Assembly: GCA_052032335.1 (NCBI GenBank)
Contig: JBPEWV010000048.1
Location: 1 to 13,478, forward strand
Source: Pleionea sp052032335
GTDB lineage: Bacteria > Pseudomonadota > Gammaproteobacteria > Enterobacterales > Kangiellaceae
Length of the DNA: 13,478 bases
Direction of reading: 5' to 3'
Positions 8,607 through 13,478 of this stretch are shown here, piece after piece. The notes beneath the pieces were generated by a model, which was not told the origin of the DNA, ran no database searches, and saw only the letters and a list, made by a program, of their open reading frames with translations. Numbering within the stretch: the first letter of the stretch is position 1; the number at the start of each line of letters is the position of its first letter. Position numbers and translations under genes: made by a program.

Positions 8607-8713
8607 ATGACAAATACTGAAACAAGGCATTCGTTATTCGACACTCCAACTCGACCCTTCATTTCGCAACAACGCTGGCACTGCTGATTCTGGCCGGTGA
8701 AATCATTTTTAGT
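8607..8713 (+). other. Missing 5' end of the MFS gene: unusual start or frameshift
   Basis: The MFS frame stays open upstream to a TGA at 8618-8620 and encodes a convincing first membrane helix (8663-8740, TTLALLILAGEIIF then SLPFHIARFF). There is no ATG, GTG or TTG in that frame before 8714. Two readings fit. First, AUU at 8636 could start the protein, with AAGG at 8624-8627 eight bases upstream, giving about 419 residues. Second, an ATG at 8607 opens a different frame of 26 codons to a TGA at 8685. One extra T in the TTT run at 8662-8664 would join it to the MFS frame, giving 429 residues. CTG codons at 8675-8684 are also conceivable. I cannot decide from sequence alone. Confidence 0.65.
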
Positions 8714-9895
8714 TTGCCTTTTCACATTGCACGTTTTTTTCGCCCAACGTTTCTCGAAGTGTTTGCCATTAGCAATGGCGATCTGGGCGATGTGTTTGCC
8801 GTTTATGGGGTGGTCGCCATGTTGGCTTATTTTCCCGGAGGCGCCATAGCCGACCGGTTTGCTCCCGGAAAGCTGATGGCCAGCTCATTAATTGCAACCG
8901 CACTGGGTGGGCTTTATCTGATCACCATCCCGGGAAAAGTCGGGCTGTCGATCCTGTTCGGCTACTGGGGATTGACCACCATTTTGCTGTTCTGGGCCGC
9001 CATGATAAAAGGCACCCGTTTGATTGCAGGTCATCACCAGCAAGGCACAGCTTTCGGTCTGTTAGACGGTGGCCGAGGCCTGACCGCAAGTCTGGTCGCG
9101 CTCACAGCGGTCGCCTTATTTCGTTGGCAATCGGGTATTGATAGCAACGAGTCCCCCCAACAAGCGTTGCAAACGGTTATTCTGTTTTACACCGCCGTCA
9201 CCTTCGTCATGGGTGTTTTGATCTGGGTATTTGCCAGTCGATTTTCTCGCGATACCGCGACCGTTACTCATTATCAGGCGTTAAAACGAGATATAAAAAG
9301 CACCCTTAAAAATCGCCAGGTCTGGCTGCAAGGAACCATCGTTGTCGCCGCCTACTGCGGCTATAAATCGTTAGACAACTACGGCGTGTTTGCCGTTGAT
9401 GTCTTACAACTGTCACAACTGGAGTCCTCCGAACTGACCAGCTACATGAGTTTTCTTCGCCCTGTCGCAGCGCTAGCCGCTGGCGTTATCGCCGATAAAT
9501 TCTCGGCCCGGCGATCTATTTTAGTTTTGTTTACCATGCTGACGTTGGTATTTGCTTTACTCGGTTTTATTGACTCGCCCGGGTCGGTCACCGTGTTTGT
9601 CATAACCAACCTGGCGATCACCAGTGCTGCGGTCTATGCCTTGCGAGGGGTCTATTTTGCATTGCTCGAAGAGACACAAATTAAAAAATCCAATACCGGC
9701 GCGGCGGTCGGTGTCATTTCAGTCATTGGCTATACACCCGATGTATTTTTCGCGCCCATCGCCGGTCGAATACTTGACGCAGCGCCCGGAGTACCGGGTT
9801 TTCAACACTACTTTTTACTGCTGTCCATCATTTCACTGCTCGGTCTAGTCGCCTGTTACGCATTAAATGCAAACACTCAGAAAGGTGAATCATGA
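8714..9895 (+). CDS. Major facilitator superfamily transporter (minimum extent; true start lies upstream)
   Basis: Inner-membrane transporter of unknown substrate. Coordinates begin at the first standard start codon in frame (TTG 8714, 393 residues), but that start removes membrane helix 1, so the real protein probably begins at 8636 or 8607. Seen: the MFS loop 2-3 signature as GGAIADRFAPGK (about residues 42-53), LLDGGRGL near residues 116-123, a basic central loop after helix 6 (about 190-200), a second-half counterpart GVIADKFSARRS, and about eleven hydrophobic stretches. The LDGGRGL region and overall look recall the organophosphate:phosphate antiporter-like/YihN branch, but this is a weak resemblance and I do not assign a substrate. 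The stop overlaps the next start as ATGA, so the CPXCG protein is translationally coupled. The upstream terminator marks this as the first gene of its unit. Confidence 0.85.
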   Translation: MPFHIARFFRPTFLEVFAISNGDLGDVFAVYGVVAMLAYFPGGAIADRFAPGKLMASSLIATALGGLYLITIPGKVGLSILFGYWGLTTILLFWAAMIKGTRLIAGHHQQGTAFGLLDGGRGLTASLVALTAVALFRWQSGIDSNESPQQALQTVILFYTAVTFVMGVLIWVFASRFSRDTATVTHYQALKRDIKSTLKNRQVWLQGTIVVAAYCGYKSLDNYGVFAVDVLQLSQLESSELTSYMSFLRPVAALAAGVIADKFSARRSILVLFTMLTLVFALLGFIDSPGSVTVFVITNLAITSAAVYALRGVYFALLEETQIKKSNTGAAVGVISVIGYTPDVFFAPIAGRILDAAPGVPGFQHYFLLLSIISLLGLVACYALNANTQKGES

Positions 9896-10086
9896 ATAAC
9901 TGGGAAGAACACAACGACCTTTGCCCCTATTGCGGAGAGCCTATTTCATTACTCATCGACTGCAGCGAATCAGAACAAGCCTATGTTGAAGATTGCGAAG
10001 TGTGCTGTCGCCCCATTGAAGTGCGACTATCACTCGATAATTCAGGCAGCTTGCATGTCACGTTAAAAGACGAAAATGCCACTTAG
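9892..10086 (+). CDS. CPXCG motif-containing cysteine-rich small protein
   Basis: A 64-residue acidic protein. It has CPYCG (residues 11-15), a lone Cys24, then CEVCC (35-39). The pair of CXXC knuckles about 20 residues apart looks like a zinc ribbon that would bind one metal ion. It belongs to the CPXCG-motif cysteine-rich family, whose molecular role is not known to me. The sequence between the knuckles is rich in Glu, Asp and Ser, and the C-terminal 20 residues look like a beta-strand pair. The start overlaps the MFS stop (ATGA) and AAAGG lies six bases upstream, so translation is coupled. No signal peptide, so it should be cytosolic. Whether it assists the transporter or merely shares its transcript is unknown. 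Confidence 0.85.
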   Translation: MNNWEEHNDLCPYCGEPISLLIDCSESEQAYVEDCEVCCRPIEVRLSLDNSGSLHVTLKDENAT

Positions 10087-10230
10087 CAGCACCCTGCCAA
10101 ACACTCGCCAAAATCGCATAATCACACCCCCTCGACGGCAACCTGAGCAGACGCTTAACCAACCTGCGAAATAATCTGGATAAATGATAACCCGGTCACG
10201 TTTTTTTAAACGCTGCGCTTACTTTTGCTG

Positions 10231-10239
10231 TGGTATTAT
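10231..10239 (+). promoter_or_regulatory. Candidate extended -10 promoter for the lipoprotein gene
   Basis: TGGTATTAT matches the extended -10 form TGn plus TATTAT (five of six to TATAAT). It would give a leader of about 85 bases before the ATG at 10330. No -35 box is evident at 16-18 bases. The rest of the 243-base gap from 10087 to 10329 shows nothing else I can name. Confidence 0.4.
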
Positions 10240-10315
10240 TTTCGCCGCCCGTGTGCCAAGGTGCGCCAGCCAATCACCCGGGCAATCGAGCAGGATCGTC
10301 TAACCAACCAAAAGC

Positions 10316-10322
10316 TAAGGGA
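10316..10322 (+). promoter_or_regulatory. Ribosome binding site fixing the lipoprotein start
   Basis: TAAGGGA ends seven bases before the ATG at 10330. It supports that start over a TTG at 10225, which would add 35 residues before the signal peptide. Confidence 0.8.
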
Positions 10323-10329
10323 CTTAACA

Positions 10330-10863
10330 ATGAAAACGACCTTTCAACTTGCTGTTATCGTCAGCTTTGCCTTTATCAGCAGTGGCTGCAAAACTTTAGA
10401 CCGCATTACAGAAAATACTGTGAATGAAGTTGTCAGAGCGACAACACAAGAAGTGGTCGGAACAACCTCATCCGAAGGGCTGCCGGAACTTTCTCAGTCG
10501 ATAGAGCCGGAAGAGATCAAATTATACCATCCCGTGCGAACGCAGCGAAATTACGGTCGGATGTCGGTAACCAAATTAGAAAAAAATCCGCAGGGTCAAA
10601 CCCAAGCTGCCATCGAATTGTGCATGCACCCCAGAATAGGCGGGGTTCGCTGTGGCGGCTATTTGTACGAGCTTACCCCCGAAGGATGGCTCAAAGACGA
10701 TAAGATCACCTTTGATGATTTAAACAATCGAGTCATCACACTGGCCGCCGGTCGTTATTATGTGAAATTTCACAATTGGAAGGGTGCAAAAAAATATTAC
10801 GCGACGGGTGAGTTAGAAATCAAACCATTCGTTACCAACCACATCAAATTTGAGTTTGAGTAA
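10330..10863 (+). CDS. Putative lipoprotein of unknown function
   Basis: Not a family I recognise. From the ATG at 10330 the product has 177 residues: a positive N-terminus, a hydrophobic core and Cys20 in SSGC. This is an acceptable but not ideal lipobox (Ser rather than Leu at -3). Lys at +2 would favour the outer membrane. Residues 21-60 are rich in Thr, Glu and Val and look like a linker or short helix. From about residue 70 the protein alternates hydrophobic and polar residues in a beta-sandwich-like manner, with a Cys pair at about 99 and 107 (IELCMHP and VRCGGY) that could form a disulfide in the periplasm. The C-terminal stretch AAGRYYVKF followed by GELEIKPF resembles the closing strands of carboxypeptidase-regulatory-like or Ig-type folds; this is inference. 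It stands alone between its own promoter candidate and a long hairpin. Confidence 0.75.
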   Translation: MKTTFQLAVIVSFAFISSGCKTLDRITENTVNEVVRATTQEVVGTTSSEGLPELSQSIEPEEIKLYHPVRTQRNYGRMSVTKLEKNPQGQTQAAIELCMHPRIGGVRCGGYLYELTPEGWLKDDKITFDDLNNRVITLAAGRYYVKFHNWKGAKKYYATGELEIKPFVTNHIKFEFE

Positions 10864-10867
10864 TTCA

Positions 10868-10905
10868 TTGAATCAATGCGGCTGGTGCGAGCCGCATTGA
10901 TTCAA
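10868..10905. terminator. Perfect 16-bp inverted repeat between convergent genes
   Basis: TTGAATCAATGCGGCT (10868-10883), loop GGTGCG, then its exact reverse complement (10890-10905). It begins four bases after the lipoprotein stop codon and lies 65 bases beyond the stop of the convergent diguanylate cyclase gene. No T-run follows on either strand, so it is not a classic intrinsic terminator. It probably stabilises or ends transcripts from both sides. Confidence 0.6.
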
Positions 10906-10970
10906 CAACCCTTTGGGGAAAAGTCAGACCCTTTCATTCAGCCTATCCAAGACCAGCCTTCATCCTCGGT

Positions 10971-13082
10971 TCACATCAACTCAGTTTCTTTAATAAGTTC
11001 TTGTTTAATTGACTGTTCGAGCGACTGATTAATGACCTTGGTTAATTGGTCTATGTTGGTGATTTTTAAGTTATCGATAATAATGCACCGATTTCGGCCA
11101 TGTTCTTTGGCACGATACAGCGCCAGATCCGCCAAGTTCAACAAGTGCGACCATTTCGGAAGTTCCTTACTGTCCTCAAAAAATGGATAGCTGGTTCCGC
11201 CGATCGAACAAGTTACCGAAATCGACGTTTTATCTTCAATGTTAAAGTGGGTTGAATTAATACTTTTCAACAACCGCTCTGCGTAATCTTGAATTTCAGA
11301 GTGACTGCTCACCCTTCCCACCAGAACGAACTCCTCGCCACCCCAACGCACCAACAAGTCCGAAGTTCGGGTAATTGCTTTCAGCCGCGCAGCAAAATCA
11401 ACCAAAACTTTATCACCTAAAGAATGGCCGTAGGTATCGTTCAGTTTCTTAAAGTGATCCACATCGAGTACGAATATAGTCAATCGTTCTTGTTTGTTCT
11501 TTTCTCTTTCTCGCAATAACTTGGCGAACTCGCGTTCAATATTCTCATGAAAGTAATGTCGATTGTGCAACTGAGTTAACACATCGATATGACTAAGTTG
11601 CTGGTATTGCTCGGCCAATTTCTGTTTGCTGCGTAAACGGAAATAAATAACGGCAATGATAAGAATCGCCAGACCACTGGATAGAGCCAGAATTTGATTT
11701 TTCCGCATTGACTCCAATTGAGAGTCATGATGTTTATGTTTTAATACTGCAATTTCTTTTTCTCTTAGTTTGGCGTTACTTTTTTCTTGCTCTATCGCCA
11801 GAAATCGAGATTTTTGTTCAGTGAACAACTCTGCTTGTAAGACAGAATATTGCTTTTGGAATGCCAGTCCGTTTTTATAATCTCCTTGTTGTTCATACGC
11901 CCAGCTTAAATCTTGCAGGGTGTACAGCATCTTATCCTTTTTCTCCTCTTTCCGATAATAGGCCAACGCATCTTCAAGCAACTTAATGCCTCGCTCGAAC
12001 TCGTTCTTTTTGAATAATATGTAAGCCTCAAGCTCTCGAACTTGCATGAGGTAACTTCTTTCTCGCCGCTCCTTGATACTGTCATACAGCTTCGCCAAAT
12101 AGCGTTCACTTTTGCTCAACTGATTTGATTCATAATAGAGAAAAGTCAACCAATATAAGGCATCACTGTAAATATCGGTATAGTTGGATAAGGCTTCGCT
12201 CGACAGTAAGTTAAGCAGTGAGTGTTCTATCTTATCGGTAAGAGCTTTAGCTTGTTTCGAATCTTCGCCATGTTCTTCAATTAACCAACGCAGCTGACTC
12301 AGGTAATAACTGGCATTATTGGCAACCGCCTTATAATAGGCATAAGAATTATCCAAGTCTTTGCTGAGATCGATCGCTTTTTCATTGTACTTAACGGCCT
12401 GTTTCAAATCGCCAAGTGCGGCATAAACCATGGCGGTATTTCCGTAAGCAATCGCAATGTTTTCCGACGACCCAAGCGTTTCATAAATCGATAATGCTTC
12501 ACCAAAGTTATTCAAAGCTTGATCGTACAAGCCCAAATCGTGTTCAGCCAATCCGATATAATTGTAAATATCGGCAATATCAAAAGGCGTTATCGAATAA
12601 GAAAGTTCTTCCGGTTTGTAATTTTTCAACACATCCTGCTGGCTGATGCTGTCGAGTAACACTTCGGCCCGACGCTTGAGCTCCAACGTTCTCATCTGGT
12701 TAAACAAGCGCAGCAGGTCGAGCTTCTCGATTAAAACACGGGTGGTTTCCAACTGATGTAGGTCGTAAAAGGTCTGATGAACTTTGCTCCAGTTTTGATA
12801 ATCGAGATAGCGATAGTCGTACAATAACTGTTGACCTCGACTGTAAAGCGCCATACCGGCAACTTCAATATCACCCTCAACGATCGCTTTGGCGTACAGC
12901 TGCTTGAGCGCTTCTGCAGATTGCGCCAAAGACTGCGACTCAGAATTTATAATTGCCTTGTACTCGGCAAGCAAACCCGAATCAGCCGACGGCTCGGCCG
13001 CAACAACCGGCTTTAGCCCGCCGCAAGAAAAAACCAGCACAAAAACAATTGCCAGAACTTTATTAAATCGGTTGAAACGCAA
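10971..13082 (-). CDS. TPR-repeat, membrane-anchored diguanylate cyclase (GGDEF)
   Basis: Makes cyclic di-GMP from two GTP in response to an unknown extracytoplasmic cue. The frame opens at a GTG at 13154, but I place the start at TTG 13082 (703 residues). AAGAGGG lies eight bases upstream, and this start yields a clean signal peptide, MRFNRFNKVLAIVFVLVFSC to about Ala30. Domains: alpha-helical TPR region about 30-420 (clearest repeats about 165-260, with AYGNTAMVYAALGD), a charged coiled coil about 420-460, one membrane helix about 461-481, and a GGDEF domain about 495-660. GGEEF is at residues 581-585 and the inhibitory I-site RTSD stands exactly five residues before it, so product feedback is expected. 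DVDHFKKLND holds the Mg-binding Asp. The topology puts the TPRs outside and the cyclase inside. A TTGACT at 13189-13194 (minus strand) might be a -35 box. It converges on the lipoprotein gene. Confidence 0.93.
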   Translation of the reverse strand: MRFNRFNKVLAIVFVLVFSCGGLKPVVAAEPSADSGLLAEYKAIINSESQSLAQSAEALKQLYAKAIVEGDIEVAGMALYSRGQQLLYDYRYLDYQNWSKVHQTFYDLHQLETTRVLIEKLDLLRLFNQMRTLELKRRAEVLLDSISQQDVLKNYKPEELSYSITPFDIADIYNYIGLAEHDLGLYDQALNNFGEALSIYETLGSSENIAIAYGNTAMVYAALGDLKQAVKYNEKAIDLSKDLDNSYAYYKAVANNASYYLSQLRWLIEEHGEDSKQAKALTDKIEHSLLNLLSSEALSNYTDIYSDALYWLTFLYYESNQLSKSERYLAKLYDSIKERRERSYLMQVRELEAYILFKKNEFERGIKLLEDALAYYRKEEKKDKMLYTLQDLSWAYEQQGDYKNGLAFQKQYSVLQAELFTEQKSRFLAIEQEKSNAKLREKEIAVLKHKHHDSQLESMRKNQILALSSGLAILIIAVIYFRLRSKQKLAEQYQQLSHIDVLTQLHNRHYFHENIEREFAKLLREREKNKQERLTIFVLDVDHFKKLNDTYGHSLGDKVLVDFAARLKAITRTSDLLVRWGGEEFVLVGRVSSHSEIQDYAERLLKSINSTHFNIEDKTSISVTCSIGGTSYPFFEDSKELPKWSHLLNLADLALYRAKEHGRNRCIIIDNLKITNIDQLTKVINQSLEQSIKQELIKETELM

Positions 13083-13090
13083 CGACCATG

Positions 13091-13097
13091 CCCTCTT
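13091..13097 (-). promoter_or_regulatory. Ribosome binding site supporting a TTG start for the diguanylate cyclase
   Basis: On the minus strand AAGAGGG precedes TTG (13082) by eight bases. The competing GTG at 13154 has no comparable site and would add 24 polar residues, including several His and Cys, before the signal peptide. Confidence 0.65.
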
Positions 13098-13214
13098 GTG
13101 ACACCTGTGCAGCACCACTTCAAATGCCAGAACGAATCTACTGTCCGGCGGCACAATTTCATGATGAGATTAACATTGATCTTATATTAGTCAATTTTGA
13201 AACAATTTTCTAAT

Positions 13215-13280
13215 CCACCCCCACCTAACCTCCCCCTGGCAGGGGGAGGGATCATTAAGCAATTGTTTCGTTAAACTAGT
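13215..13280 (+). repeat. GC-rich palindromic repeat, copy 1
   Basis: A 66-base unit containing the hairpin CCTCCCCCT-GGC-AGGGGGAGG (13229-13249). It recurs at 13413-13478 with four mismatches, all within the last 19 bases (62 of 66 identical). The period is 198 bases. It starts 60 bases upstream of the diguanylate cyclase frame and is not part of a gene. It is a member of the C-tract/G-tract dispersed intergenic palindromes common in bacterial genomes. Confidence 0.9.
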
Positions 13281-13329
13281 ACGAGAAAATACAGGCCTCC
13301 TTTTCGGCAAGACTCTAACCAAAACAGTT

Positions 13330-13362
13330 CTCCCCCTTTCCAAGGGGGAGCTAGAGGGGGTT
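13330..13362 (-). repeat. Diverged inverted copy of the palindromic repeat
   Basis: CTCCCCCTT-TCC-AAGGGGGAG (13330-13350) is a perfect nine-pair hairpin followed by CTAGAGGGGGTT. Read on the minus strand, it gives ACCCCCTCTAG then CTCCCCCTT, the same order as ACCCCCACCTAAC then CTCCCCCT in the flanking copies. It is therefore an inverted, diverged member midway between them (about 100 bases from each), like a BIME arrangement of REP elements. Confidence 0.75.
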
Positions 13363-13412
13363 CTGACGGATCAGCAATCAAAACCAGCCACCGCAAAAAT
13401 AAAAAGACAAAG

Positions 13413-13478
13413 CCACCCCCACCTAACCTCCCCCTGGCAGGGGGAGGGATCATTAAGCAGTCGTTTCGCTAAACAAGT
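13413..13478 (+). repeat. GC-rich palindromic repeat, copy 2 (runs to the window edge)
   Basis: Second direct copy, offset 198 bases from the first, with its hairpin at 13427-13447. It ends exactly at the window edge, so the unit, and possibly further copies, may continue beyond. The 324-base stretch 13155-13478 holds only these repeats and the upstream region of the diguanylate cyclase. Confidence 0.9.

Noticed and set aside
10225..10329. N-terminal extension of the small lipoprotein from TTG 10225
   Set aside because: The extension would start upstream of the candidate -10 box and bury the signal peptide; TAAGGGA supports ATG 10330.
13100..13162. ATG at 13162 (minus strand) as start of the diguanylate cyclase
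   Set aside because: It is in a different frame that stops inside the signal peptide region; using it would need a frameshift, while the TTG at 13082 needs none.
13271..13453. 60-residue minus-strand ORF (PPLAPPWKGGE type peptide)
   Set aside because: It is translated palindromic repeat sequence. It begins in one repeat copy and crosses the inverted copy, with no ribosome site or family support.
13215..13478. CRISPR array
   Set aside because: Only two direct copies 198 bases apart with an inverted copy between them. Spacing and strand alternation do not fit CRISPR repeats and spacers.
1..13478. Defence island, phage or other novel multi-gene system
   Set aside because: Genes are housekeeping or envelope types on both strands in short units, with no nuclease, toxin, integrase or transposase signature and no obvious shift in base composition outside the terminal repeats.

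Overview
The window reads as ordinary chromosome of a free-living, probably marine gammaproteobacterium of the Alteromonadales/Oceanospirillales/Kangiella type. This is inferred from family content: RhlE-type DEAD-box helicase, DTW-domain tRNA modification enzyme, lipoprotein M3 and S9 peptidases, and a TPR-GGDEF signalling protein. The species cannot be named from sequence alone. Gene density is high. There is no rRNA, tRNA, CRISPR array, insertion sequence or phage gene that I can see.

Layout, left to right. A secreted PQQ-type sugar dehydrogenase (minus strand) is divergent from a small four-helix membrane protein of unknown function (plus). That protein converges on an RhlE-type RNA helicase (minus), and the two stop codons share bases. 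Divergent from the helicase is a tRNA acp3U synthase of the DTW family (tapT type, GTG start). Two plus-strand genes for lipid-anchored peptidases follow: a Dcp-like M3 peptidyl-dipeptidase and an S9A prolyl oligopeptidase, closed by a textbook intrinsic terminator. Next comes an MFS transporter whose first membrane helix lies upstream of any standard start codon. It is translationally coupled (ATGA overlap) to a 64-residue CPXCG zinc-ribbon-like protein. Then comes a small unknown lipoprotein ending in a perfect 16-bp inverted repeat, and converging on it a large TPR/transmembrane/GGDEF diguanylate cyclase (minus). The last 260 bases are a cluster of GC-rich palindromic repeats with a 198-bp period that runs off the window.

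Functional themes. The peptidase pair could degrade short peptides at the cell envelope, with Dcp removing C-terminal dipeptides and prolyl oligopeptidase cutting after proline. The sugar dehydrogenase is another envelope enzyme. The helicase and tRNA enzyme are RNA-maintenance genes. The diguanylate cyclase looks like a sensor with its TPR domain outside and its c-di-GMP synthase inside the membrane. I see no evidence for a defence system or a new multi-gene system. The points most worth checking are the start of the MFS gene (AUU start versus frameshift), the terminal palindromic repeat cluster, and start codons I moved for three proteins.
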